Shown here in pieces: positions 1-6,042 of a stretch of 9,288 bases of DNA; position 1 is the stretch's first letter, and each line of letters opens with the position of its first letter. The notes below the pieces were generated by a model. That model did no database searches and had not been told where the DNA came from. It saw only the letters and a program-made list of their open reading frames with translations. The stretch is from an uncultured Emergencia sp. Its GTDB lineage: Bacteria > Bacillota > Clostridia > Peptostreptococcales > Anaerovoracaceae. The stretch is taken from the NCBI GenBank assembly GCA_937997955.1, contig CALLDR010000059.1:1-9288 (forward strand), given 5' to 3'. The position numbers and the translations under genes were made by a program.

Positions 1-263
1 TGGCTGAAAACGAAGATGGCGATGGGTACCAGCATCATCAGCACCGTCACGGCCAGCATCGCCATAAAGATGCCGCCGAAGAGGAAGGAGGACACGATTT
101 CCATCATATCGGCAAAGAAAAACTTATTCTCATGTGCCGCGTCTGTGAAACCTATTTTCCCGGAAATTCCTGTAATCAGCGCCATGATGGGCAGCGCCAC
201 CCATACGATAGCCATCATCTTCGTGATGGAACGAAATTCATATTTTATCAGCTTACCTGTCAT
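1..263 (-). CDS. ABC-2-type transporter permease, N-terminal part (cut by window edge)
   Basis: This frame is open from an ATG at 263-261 to the left edge and gives about 87 residues. The start reads MTGKLIKYEFRSITKMM, a basic amphipathic opening typical of ABC-2 permeases, which often begin with a 'KYEFR' segment. A hydrophobic segment follows (about residues 17-33), then a short polar stretch (about 34-50) and a second long hydrophobic segment (about 53-87). The start overlaps the 3' end of the upstream ATPase gene by 11 nt and has a GGGAGG ribosome binding site 8 nt ahead (272-277), so the two are translationally coupled. It is presumably the membrane partner of that ATPase; the substrate is unknown. 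The C-terminus lies outside the window, so length and full topology cannot be judged. The permease call is an inference from hydrophobicity and operon position. Confidence 0.82.
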   Translation of the reverse strand, partial: MTGKLIKYEFRSITKMMAIVWVALPIMALITGISGKIGFTDAAHENKFFFADMMEIVSSFLFGGIFMAMLAVTVLMMLVPIAIFVFS

Positions 264-1023
264 GAGACTCGCCTCCCTTCGCCGCGAATCTGTCCATTCC
301 CGGATTCGCGTAGCCCATGTACGGGGTCATGCGGAAAGAATCGCGGAAGACCTCGTCGATGGACTTGCCCTCCTGCTCCTTGATGTCATCTACGCTCTGA
401 TGCCGGAAGATCTTTCCGTTCTGTATGAACACGACCTCGTCTAAAATCCGCTCGATGTCCGAGATCAAATGGGTGGAGATCACCACCGCGGCGTCCTCGC
501 CGTAGTTGTTGATGATGGTCCCCAAGATGTACTCTCTCGCCGCCGGGTCTACGCCGGCAATAGGCTCATCCAGCAGATACAGTTGGGCGCGGCGGCTCAT
601 GACCAGGATCAGCTGCACCTTCTCCTTTGTTCCCTTTGACATGGTCTTCAGCCTGGTCCCCGGTTCAATACCCAAGGCCCTGCACATGTCCTCTGCCTTA
701 GGCCGGTCGAAATCTGAATAGAAATCTGCGAACAGATCGAAAACGTCTTTCACCCGCATCCAGTCGGCAAAATAGGTCCGGTCCGGCAGATAGCTGATGA
801 TGGATTTTGTATATGGTCCCGGCCGGTGGCCGTCCACCAGCGCTTCTCCGTAAGTCGGCTGCAGCAGGCCGTTCAGGATCTTGATCAGCGTCGTCTTTCC
901 GCTGCCGTTAGGTCCCAGAAGGCCCACCACCTTCCCCCTGCTGATCCGCAGGTCTACACCGTCCAGCGCTTTGCAGCCGGTATAGATCTTGGTCAGTCCC
1001 TTGCAATCGATTAAATAACTCAT
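253..1023 (-). CDS. ABC transporter ATP-binding protein (YtrB/BcrA-like)
   Basis: This 256-residue nucleotide-binding subunit powers export or membrane remodelling by its partner permease. Visible motifs are Walker A GPNGSGKTT (37-45), a signature region MSKGTKEK (128-135), Walker B LYLLDEP (148-154), a D-loop ending GVDP (157-160) and the H-loop histidine in ISTH (His185). The signature departs from the canonical LSGGQ, and the usual Q-loop position reads YLPD (Asp81) instead of ending in Gln. Both departures occur in the YtrB-like branch of ATPases that pair with ABC-2 permeases. The C-terminal 60 or so residues form the short tail usual for this branch. The start codon overlaps the stop of the GntR gene (ATGA), with a GAAGGG-type binding site inside that gene. 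A role in antibiotic or envelope-stress response is plausible by analogy with the ytr and bcr systems, but the substrate is not visible. Confidence 0.95.
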   Translation of the reverse strand: MSYLIDCKGLTKIYTGCKALDGVDLRISRGKVVGLLGPNGSGKTTLIKILNGLLQPTYGEALVDGHRPGPYTKSIISYLPDRTYFADWMRVKDVFDLFADFYSDFDRPKAEDMCRALGIEPGTRLKTMSKGTKEKVQLILVMSRRAQLYLLDEPIAGVDPAAREYILGTIINNYGEDAAVVISTHLISDIERILDEVVFIQNGKIFRHQSVDDIKEQEGKSIDEVFRDSFRMTPYMGYANPGMDRFAAKGGESHDR

Positions 1024-1397
1024 ACTGTAATCCCTTCTTCCTTTACTTTCTCATTTAACATCTGTGCCGCCTCGCCGGGCAGGTAGCCCAGCGCCTTCAT
1101 CTCTTCCAGATACTTCTGGATATTCTCTTCAGCCAGAGTTCTCTTCATCTGTCCGATCAGCTGCTGGTCGGCGGTCACCGTTCTTCCCGCCGTCCGATTG
1201 GTGATCAAAAGCCCTTCGCTTTCCAGCTCCGCCATAGCTCGCTGCATGGTGTTCCGATTGACGCCCGCCTCCTGCGCCAGCTGCCTGACTGTCGGAAAAA
1301 CGCTGCCTTCGGGAAACTCGCCTGATACGATCGCGCGCATCATCTGCTTCTTCAGCTGCGGCCAGATAGACATGCTGTCATCCAAAACCCATTTCAT
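1020..1397 (-). CDS. GntR-family (YtrA subfamily) transcriptional repressor
   Basis: A 125-residue regulator, first gene of the ABC operon. Residues about 10-75 form a GntR winged helix-turn-helix, with the characteristic FPTVRQLAQEAGVNRNT stretch (34-50) and then MQRAMAELESEGLL (51-64) leading into the wing. The remaining 50 or so residues are a short helical tail with no ligand-binding domain of the FadR or HutC type. That short tail is the hallmark of the YtrA subfamily, which is usually encoded beside ABC transporters it represses. The chosen ATG has a GGGGG-containing sequence 8 nt upstream (1406-1410); a better AGGAGG match at 1414-1419 is 16 nt away. The stop overlaps the ATPase start. 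A perfect inverted repeat over the operon promoter is its likely binding site. The inducing signal cannot be read from the sequence. Confidence 0.93.
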   Translation of the reverse strand: MKWVLDDSMSIWPQLKKQMMRAIVSGEFPEGSVFPTVRQLAQEAGVNRNTMQRAMAELESEGLLITNRTAGRTVTADQQLIGQMKRTLAEENIQKYLEEMKALGYLPGEAAQMLNEKVKEEGITV

Positions 1398-1509
1398 TTC
1401 CGTTGCCCCCTTTCCTCCTCCACGACGTCCCGGGCGTCCCGCACATTCCGCGCATTCTGCGGCTCAAGGCGGTTTTCCGCCTATGCGCGCCCGCTTTTCG
1501 TTCGCACCG
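1398..1509 (-). other. 5' leader of the gntR-ABC operon
   Basis: This GC-rich untranslated leader lies between the promoter and the GntR start. It holds a perfect 6-bp stem, AGGCGG (1467-1472) with CCGCCT (1477-1482), around a TTTT loop. It lacks a following T-tract on the minus strand, so it is not an obvious attenuator. Two purine-rich sequences near the start codon (1406-1410 and 1414-1419) may act as the ribosome binding site. No small open frame with its own binding site was recognised. Confidence 0.5.
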
Positions 1510-1539
1510 GATATTGTCTTATGCACCTAAGACAATATC
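1510..1539. promoter_or_regulatory. Operator: perfect 12-bp inverted repeat, probable GntR binding site
   Basis: GATATTGTCTTA (1510-1521) is repeated exactly as its reverse complement TAAGACAATATC (1528-1539), with a 6-bp spacer between them. One arm contains the -10 box of the operon promoter, so a bound dimer would block RNA polymerase. A long symmetric site placed this way, directly upstream of a YtrA-type repressor gene, points to negative autoregulation of the whole operon. Which protein binds is inferred from position. Confidence 0.85.
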
Positions 1540-1560
1540 ACGTTTTCACAGCTTTGTCAA
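1532..1560 (-). promoter_or_regulatory. Promoter of the gntR-ABC operon
   Basis: Read on the minus strand, a perfect -35 hexamer TTGACA (1560-1555) is followed after exactly 17 nt by TATTGT (1537-1532), which matches the sigma-A -10 consensus at four of six positions. Transcription would start near 1525, inside the inverted repeat, and run leftwards into the GntR gene. The combination of a strong -35, a weaker -10 and an overlapping operator is typical of a repressible promoter. Confidence 0.8.
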
Positions 1561-1635
1561 GAGGCTGCGCAAAAAAAAATAAGCGGGCATAATGCCAATG
1601 TCATTAAGTTAATTAGGAAAAAGTGTCAACTGAGA

Positions 1636-1666
1636 TTGACAAGACCATACGGAGTTATCTTAAAAT
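1636..1666 (+). promoter_or_regulatory. Possible rightward promoter into the inverted-repeat element
   Basis: A perfect TTGACA (1636-1641) is followed after 19 nt by TAAAAT (1661-1666), a five-of-six -10 match with a longer than ideal spacer. It is also the right half of TGTCAA-N6-TTGACA (1624-1641), a 6-bp inverted repeat. If used, it would transcribe the structured element to its right. No protein gene follows on this strand, so this remains a weak suggestion. Confidence 0.25.
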
Positions 1667-1935
1667 CAACTTTTTTGAAATTTAGGTACAACTACTCCCT
1701 TTGCGCCCTTGCCGTACTGCCGTCATTTGTACCGGCAAAGGCCATTGAAAAACAAAAAATTCATCTGAAACAACAAAAAACGATAAAAAAGGTACAACTT
1801 TTCCCTTTTCAACGGGGACACTCCCTTTGCTGCTGGGAGTCGAGTTGTACCTGATTTTTATTTTTTGTTGTTTTTGGTCGAAAACAGAGCCATAAGTTGT
1901 ACCTAAAAATCAAAAAAACCTGTTTTCGGATAACT
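1653..1935. repeat. Nested inverted-repeat element (MITE-like or structured intergenic element)
   Basis: This AT-rich 283-bp block stands out from the GC-rich surroundings. Its ends form imperfect 41-bp terminal inverted repeats, 1653-1693 against 1895-1935, with 32 of 41 positions matching by hand count and the inner 23 bp nearly identical. Inside is a second inverted pair, 1768-1799 against 1843-1873, whose arms share AAACAACAAAAAA, TAAAAA and AGGTACAACT. AGGTACAACT occurs four times: 1684-1693 and 1790-1799 forward, 1843-1852 and 1895-1904 reversed. ACTCCCTTTGC is also duplicated (1694-1704, 1820-1830). Further local stems are CCTTTGC/GCAAAGG (1698-1704, 1735-1741) and ACTCCC/GGGAGT (1820-1825, 1835-1840). 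No transposase frame and no clear target-site duplication were found. It may be a miniature transposable element, a structured RNA or a double terminator; the symmetry itself is seen directly. Confidence 0.75.
1784..1852 (-). terminator. Probable intrinsic terminator for the ABC/FtsX operon (possibly bidirectional)
   Basis: Read on the minus strand, AGGTACAACT (1852-1843) can pair perfectly with AGTTGTACCT (1799-1790). The stem runs straight into TTTTTT (1790-1785) and further T-rich sequence. The 43-nt interior carries its own stem, ACTCCC with GGGAGT. On the plus strand the same stem is followed by GATTTTTATTTTTTG, so termination could work both ways. It lies about 310 nt past the FtsX stop, and no better terminator was found nearer. 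The large branched interior is unusual for a simple terminator. Confidence 0.5.
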
Positions 1936-1944
1936 GCAGTCGGA

Positions 1945-2064
1945 CCGCAGCCAGACGACCGCAATCAGACCGCAGCGAGCCGCAGCCAGACGACAGCAGC
2001 CAGGCCGCAGCCAGACGACCGCAATCAGACAGCAATCAGGCCGCAGCCAGACGGCCGCGACCAG
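1945..2064. repeat. Imperfect tandem repeat, unit about 60 bp, two copies
   Basis: The stretches at 1945-1970 and 2005-2030 are identical over 26 bp and set the 60-bp period. Each unit also contains two copies of CCGCAGCCAGACG, starting at 1945, 1980, 2005 and 2041, so there is a shorter repeat inside. One plus-strand frame across it reads as Gln/Pro/Asp/Arg-rich peptide repeats but has no ribosome binding site or coding context, so I treat it as non-coding minisatellite sequence. Confidence 0.8.
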
Positions 2065-2167
2065 CGACGCTTTGAAAAGCAAACGGCAGCAGGGCAGTGA
2101 AGCGAAGGCGCCGCTTTGCTGTTTCGCTATTTCGCCCCATCGCTGTTTCTGCCCTGTCTGTTTCTGT
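2065..2167. other. 3' flank of the FtsX permease gene
   Basis: This short non-coding stretch has low-grade internal repetition (GCTGTTTC occurs twice) and a weak stem, AAGCG/CGCTT (2100-2104, 2112-2116). On the minus strand the stem is not followed by a T-tract, so it is not a convincing terminator. Confidence 0.4.
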
Positions 2168-5149
2168 CTATTCTATGGATTTCAGCGACTCAGTCATGCT
2201 GATCCGATCCAGCTTATAATACATCGCCAGATTGACGATAAAGGCGAAGACGAAGGTCAGCACTACGGCCAGCACGTAGCTGAGCCAGCCGATACGCACA
2301 TCGAAGTGAAGCAGATCCACCTGTATGTTGTCCATGACGAAGGCGTGAAGCCACTTTCCCAGCCCCAGTCCCACCAGGGCGCTGATGGCCGTCAGAAAAA
2401 TATTCTCACGGAACACGTAGGACGACGTTTCCCCCGGATAGAAGCCCAGGACCTTTATGGTCGCGATCTCCCTGATCCGCTCCGTAATGTTGATATTGGT
2501 CAGATTGTACAGCACGATGAAGGCCAAAGCGCCCGCGCAGATGATCACCAGAGCGATAACGTAATCCAGGCTCTTCATCATATTGTCGATCCGGTTCCGC
2601 ATGTCCTGGTTCACCGATACCGCCGCCACATGGCTCATATCCAGAACCTTGGCCGACGATCCGTAGACGGCTTCACTGTACGCGGAGGCATCATCTCCCG
2701 ACGCCCCCGCCGCGTAGACCAGAGCGCTTTTGATCTCCGGCGCTTCTCCCCACTGGCTCGCGCAGGACGCGTCGGACACGTAGACGTAGTTATAGACGTA
2801 GTTCTCGCAGACCCCGCTGATGGTCAGGTTCATCTCTTTGCCGTCCTCGCTCCGCAAAGTCAGAGAGTCCCCCTTTGCCAGGCCGTAGTCGTCAGCCAGC
2901 TTCCGGCAGAGCACCGCCTCTCCCTCTCCAGGGTAAGCCAGCTTGCTGCCTTTAGCGTCCTTCAGGTTGACGAACCGATCAAAGCCTTCTCCGTCGGACG
3001 CGATCATGGTCACAGACTTGACGTTTTTCCCGGCGACCAGATCCACGGAGCTCTGATGCACGAACAGCACATCCTCCGTGCAGTCCTTGGCTTTTTCCAG
3101 GAAGGAAGCCTGCCGTTCCTCGTTCATGTCCTTATCAAAGGTGACACTGTAGTCGTAGACCTGTATCTCGTCAAACTGATAGTTGACCACGTTTTTCACC
3201 GAATCCCGAAGTCCCAGGCCGGTCAGCAGCAAAGCCGTACAGCCGCTGATGCCGACCACCATCATGAAGAACCGCTTTTTGTAGCGGAAGATGTTTCGGA
3301 AGGACACCTTGTAAAGGAATCCCAGCCGGTTCCAGATCACAGGAATCCGCTCCAGCAGGATCCGTTTGCCGTCCTTCGGCGCTTTCGGCCGGATCAGCTG
3401 GGCCGGAACCTCCCGGAACTCGCTGTAACAGGAGACCACAGTAGCGCCCATGGAACAGAGCAGAGATACGATCAGCGAGATCACAGCCAGCGGCACGTTG
3501 ACGATGTAGTAGAGGTCCGCGCTGAAATCGTACATCATGCCGTAGGCCACCCAAATGACCTGCGGGAATATGTAGCAACAGGAGAAGAAGCCGATGACAC
3601 AGCCGATCAGCGCCGCGCTGCCCGAATAGAACAGATATTTGCCGGCAATAGCGCCGTTGCTGTAGCCCAAGGCCTTCATGACGCCGATCTGGGTCCGCTG
3701 CTCGTCTACCATCCTGGTCATGGTGGTCATGCAGACCAGCGCCGCGATCAGGAAGAAGAAGATCGGAAACACTTTGGCGATGCTGTCCACGATGGCCGAG
3801 TCGCTTTCAAAGCAGGCGTAGCCCACGTTGGTATAGCGGTCCAGCACATAGGTGTCCGGCGTCTCGATATCGTCAATCTCCTCCTGAGCCTCCTTCAGCT
3901 CCTTACGCGCTTTTTTAAATTCCTTCTCTGCCTTGGCGAACTCCGCTTCCACCTCCGCCTTGGCCTCTTCATATTTCTCTATGCTGGCTGGCAGTTCCTG
4001 CTCGGCCCTGCTGATCTCGGCGCGGCCCGCTTCGATCTGGGCCAGACCGCTCTCGATCTGCGCCTTGCTCGCCGCCAGTTCCTTTTCCGTCTTGGTCAAA
4101 GCGGCTTCCGTCTGGGCGATCTCTTCCTCGCTCATGTACGCCTTCCCCGCCTCAAACTCCTGCCTTTTTTGGGCTGCCTGGGCGATGCCGGCCTCTACCT
4201 GCTGCAGAGACGCGTTCAGCTGCTTCTCGTTGGCGTCCAGATCCTTCTTTTTCTGGGCGATCTCCGCCCTGCCGTTTTGAATCTGCTGCCAGCTGTCGGC
4301 CAGCTGTGCCTCAGCGTCGGCCTTTTCCGCCTCGTATTCGGCATAATTGTCGTCGTATTCCTTCTGGCCGTCGGCCAGTTCCTTTTCCGCGTCCTCTACC
4401 AGCTTTTTGTAGCGTTTGTCCGCCCGCAGCTCCGCCGCCGCTTTGATGTCGTCCTCGGTCTCATCGATCAGGTCGTCATAGGCGTCGCTGTAGATCTGAT
4501 AGTTCTGGTCCAGGCGCAAAAAGATCTCCGTATAGTAGTCCGTATCAAAGCCGCTGCTGTCCAGGTATGCGAAGCCTGCCACCTTGCCGTCTCCCAGGGC
4601 GGTAGAGCCCCGCTCAAAGTTGAGATAATACGGGGATACCACCGTGCCGGTGATGGTATATTCTCTGGATTTCAGCATATCCAGCGTGTCTTCGTCGTTG
4701 TTGTCGGTAATGGTGATGGTCCTTCCCACCGGGTCCTCTTCAAAGAGGCGGTAATCCACCACACATTCGTCCTCGGCCTCCGGCAGCCGTCCGCTCTTCA
4801 GTTCCAGGGTGTTGACCCCGTCCGTGACGGAATGGAGCTTGACCACCCGGTCCACCTCGTCTCCGTCAGCCCGGTACAGGGCGTCCACGCTGATGGAGCC
4901 TGCCGCCGCGGCCACGTGATCCTCGCCTGCCAGCGCTTTGACGTCGCTTTCCGTAAAACCCAGGGTGCTCATGATCTGGTAATCAAAAAACTGACTGTCC
5001 GCCAGGTAGTCGCTGGCCGTGGAGACCATAGCCTCCCTTGTGACCTTCAGCCCGGAGAAAAAGCCGACGCCCAAAGCCACGATAGCCATGATGGCAATAT
5101 ACCGGCCCAAGCTGGACCGTATCTCTCTAAATGTAGATTTCTTCAGCAT
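2168..5149 (-). CDS. FtsX-family ABC transporter permease with long coiled-coil insert
   Basis: A 993-residue membrane subunit with duplicated FtsX architecture. By hydrophobicity the membrane segments are near residues 15-33, 458-478, 503-530, 548-575, 625-645, 862-883, 913-933 and 955-977, so each half carries four. The first extracytoplasmic part (about 34-457) begins with a MacB-like periplasmic-core region and then holds a highly charged Ala/Glu/Lys/Gln-rich coiled coil from about 240 to 428. The second extracytoplasmic part is about 646-861. A conserved FtsX-type motif, RTQIGVMKALGYSNG (485-499), recurs in the second half as REIATIKVLGFYPGE (893-907). It starts 9 nt after the ATPase stop, with a GGGG-type binding site in the gap, so the two form one operon. 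FtsX/MacB systems extract lipoproteins or peptides or transmit mechanical signals; the substrate here is unknown. Confidence 0.93.
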   Translation of the reverse strand: MLKKSTFREIRSSLGRYIAIMAIVALGVGFFSGLKVTREAMVSTASDYLADSQFFDYQIMSTLGFTESDVKALAGEDHVAAAAGSISVDALYRADGDEVDRVVKLHSVTDGVNTLELKSGRLPEAEDECVVDYRLFEEDPVGRTITITDNNDEDTLDMLKSREYTITGTVVSPYYLNFERGSTALGDGKVAGFAYLDSSGFDTDYYTEIFLRLDQNYQIYSDAYDDLIDETEDDIKAAAELRADKRYKKLVEDAEKELADGQKEYDDNYAEYEAEKADAEAQLADSWQQIQNGRAEIAQKKKDLDANEKQLNASLQQVEAGIAQAAQKRQEFEAGKAYMSEEEIAQTEAALTKTEKELAASKAQIESGLAQIEAGRAEISRAEQELPASIEKYEEAKAEVEAEFAKAEKEFKKARKELKEAQEEIDDIETPDTYVLDRYTNVGYACFESDSAIVDSIAKVFPIFFFLIAALVCMTTMTRMVDEQRTQIGVMKALGYSNGAIAGKYLFYSGSAALIGCVIGFFSCCYIFPQVIWVAYGMMYDFSADLYYIVNVPLAVISLIVSLLCSMGATVVSCYSEFREVPAQLIRPKAPKDGKRILLERIPVIWNRLGFLYKVSFRNIFRYKKRFFMMVVGISGCTALLLTGLGLRDSVKNVVNYQFDEIQVYDYSVTFDKDMNEERQASFLEKAKDCTEDVLFVHQSSVDLVAGKNVKSVTMIASDGEGFDRFVNLKDAKGSKLAYPGEGEAVLCRKLADDYGLAKGDSLTLRSEDGKEMNLTISGVCENYVYNYVYVSDASCASQWGEAPEIKSALVYAAGASGDDASAYSEAVYGSSAKVLDMSHVAAVSVNQDMRNRIDNMMKSLDYVIALVIICAGALAFIVLYNLTNINITERIREIATIKVLGFYPGETSSYVFRENIFLTAISALVGLGLGKWLHAFVMDNIQVDLLHFDVRIGWLSYVLAVVLTFVFAFIVNLAMYYKLDRISMTESLKSIE

Positions 5150-5158
5150 ATTGACCCC

Positions 5159-5863
5159 TTACCATTCGATCGTTTCTACCGGAACCGGCTGCTCGTTGAT
5201 CTCCATGGCGCTGACCGCGCCGTTTTTGATGTGGATGACCCGGTCCGCCATGGCTGTCAGCGCCTGGTTATGGGTGATGATCACCACGGTCATGCCGTTC
5301 TTTCGGCTGGTATCCTGCAGCAGCTTCAGAATCGCCTTGCCCGTATTGTAGTCCAGCGCGCCCGTCGGTTCGTCGCAGAGCAGAAGCTTCGGATTCTTCG
5401 CCAGCGCCCTCGCGATAGCGACTCTCTGCTGCTCGCCGCCGGACAGCTGGGCCGGGAAATTGTTCTTTCTGTGGGACAGTCCTACCTCGTCCAGCACGGT
5501 GGAAGGGTCCAGCGGCTCCCTGCAGATCTGGGTAGCCAGGGACACGTTTTCCAGGGCGGTCAGGTTCTGTACCAGATTGTAGAACTGGAACACGAAGCCG
5601 ATGTCGTACCGCCGGTAGCTGGTCAGCTGCTTTTTGTCGTAACGGGAGATCTCTTTTCCGTCCAGCATGACGCAGCCCTCAGTCAGGGTATCCATGCCGC
5701 CCAAAATGTTGAGCAGCGTGGTCTTGCCCGCTCCTGACGCGCCGACGATGACGCAGATCTCTCCTTTTTCTATCTCAAAGGTCGCGTCCCGCAGGGCCTC
5801 GATGGAAACCTCGCCCATGTGGTAGACCTTTTTCACTTGTTTAAACTCCACATATGCACTCAT
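5159..5863 (-). CDS. ABC transporter ATP-binding protein (LolD/MacB type)
   Basis: This 234-residue ATPase energises the adjacent FtsX permease. Motifs are complete and canonical: Walker A GASGAGKTT (41-49), Q-loop Gln93 in FVFQFYNL, signature LSGGEQQ (140-146), Walker B LLLCDEP (160-166), a D-loop TGALD and H-loop His198 in IITHN. The length and the LSGGEQQR signature fit the LolD/MacB/FtsE branch that works with FtsX-type permeases. I chose the ATG at 5863-5861 because a perfect AGGAGG (5877-5872) lies 8 nt upstream. The frame stays open to an upstream ATG at 5926, but that start would sit on the promoter -35 box. It is the first gene of the two-gene operon. Confidence 0.95.
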   Translation of the reverse strand: MSAYVEFKQVKKVYHMGEVSIEALRDATFEIEKGEICVIVGASGAGKTTLLNILGGMDTLTEGCVMLDGKEISRYDKKQLTSYRRYDIGFVFQFYNLVQNLTALENVSLATQICREPLDPSTVLDEVGLSHRKNNFPAQLSGGEQQRVAIARALAKNPKLLLCDEPTGALDYNTGKAILKLLQDTSRKNGMTVVIITHNQALTAMADRVIHIKNGAVSAMEINEQPVPVETIEW

Positions 5864-5897
5864 GCTCCGTGCCTCCTGTAAAATTGGTTGATAGTAT

Positions 5898-5926
5898 ATT
5901 TTATCACAGACCCTGTGTCCTCTCAA
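5898..5926 (-). promoter_or_regulatory. Promoter of the ABC ATPase/FtsX operon with palindromic spacer
   Basis: On the minus strand TTGAGA (5926-5921) and TAAAAT (5903-5898) are separated by exactly 17 nt, each matching the sigma-A consensus at five of six positions. The spacer contains CACAG-N3-CTGTG (5905-5917), a short palindrome where a repressor could sit. A second perfect palindrome, TGAAATTTCA (5938-5947), lies just upstream of the -35, in the region shared with the divergent gene. Confidence 0.7.
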
Positions 5927-5959
5927 GGTCGTTATTGTGAAATTTCATGATTTTATAGA

Positions 5960-5987
5960 TTGCTTTTTTTCTTTTTGATGTTACAAT
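5960..5987 (+). promoter_or_regulatory. Candidate promoter of the DUF4230 gene
   Basis: TACAAT (5982-5987) is a five-of-six -10 match located 55 nt before the start codon. The best -35 at normal distance is TTGCTT (5960-5965), with a 16-nt spacer and only three consensus positions. It would fire divergently from the ABC operon promoter. Confidence 0.45.
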
Positions 5988-6042
5988 AGGGGCAGGACAG
6001 AATTTGTCGAAACCTGTTAAAAAGGGAGAAAGGGAACACCAT

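Noticed and set aside
16..444. A 142-codon plus-strand frame at the left edge
   Set aside because: It is antisense to the permease start and the ATPase 3' end; the minus-strand genes explain the region fully.
1897..2100. Small plus-strand gene encoding Gln/Pro/Asp/Arg-rich repeats
   Set aside because: The peptide repeats simply mirror the 60-bp DNA repeat; there is no ribosome binding site, and the start lies inside the inverted-repeat element.
2072..5737. A 1221-codon open frame on the plus strand
   Set aside because: It is exactly codon-in-register antisense to both the FtsX permease and its ATPase (their 9-nt gap keeps the register). It stays open because these genes avoid TTA, CTA and TCA codons. 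The translation has no recognisable domain and there is no ribosome binding site.
5864..5926. N-terminal extension of the LolD/MacB-type ATPase
   Set aside because: The extra 21 residues would be encoded by the promoter region itself, and the inner ATG has a perfect ribosome binding site.
6004..6042. TTG start adding 13 residues to the DUF4230 protein
   Set aside because: It puts a charged stretch before the signal anchor, and the ATG at 6043 has a suitable binding site.
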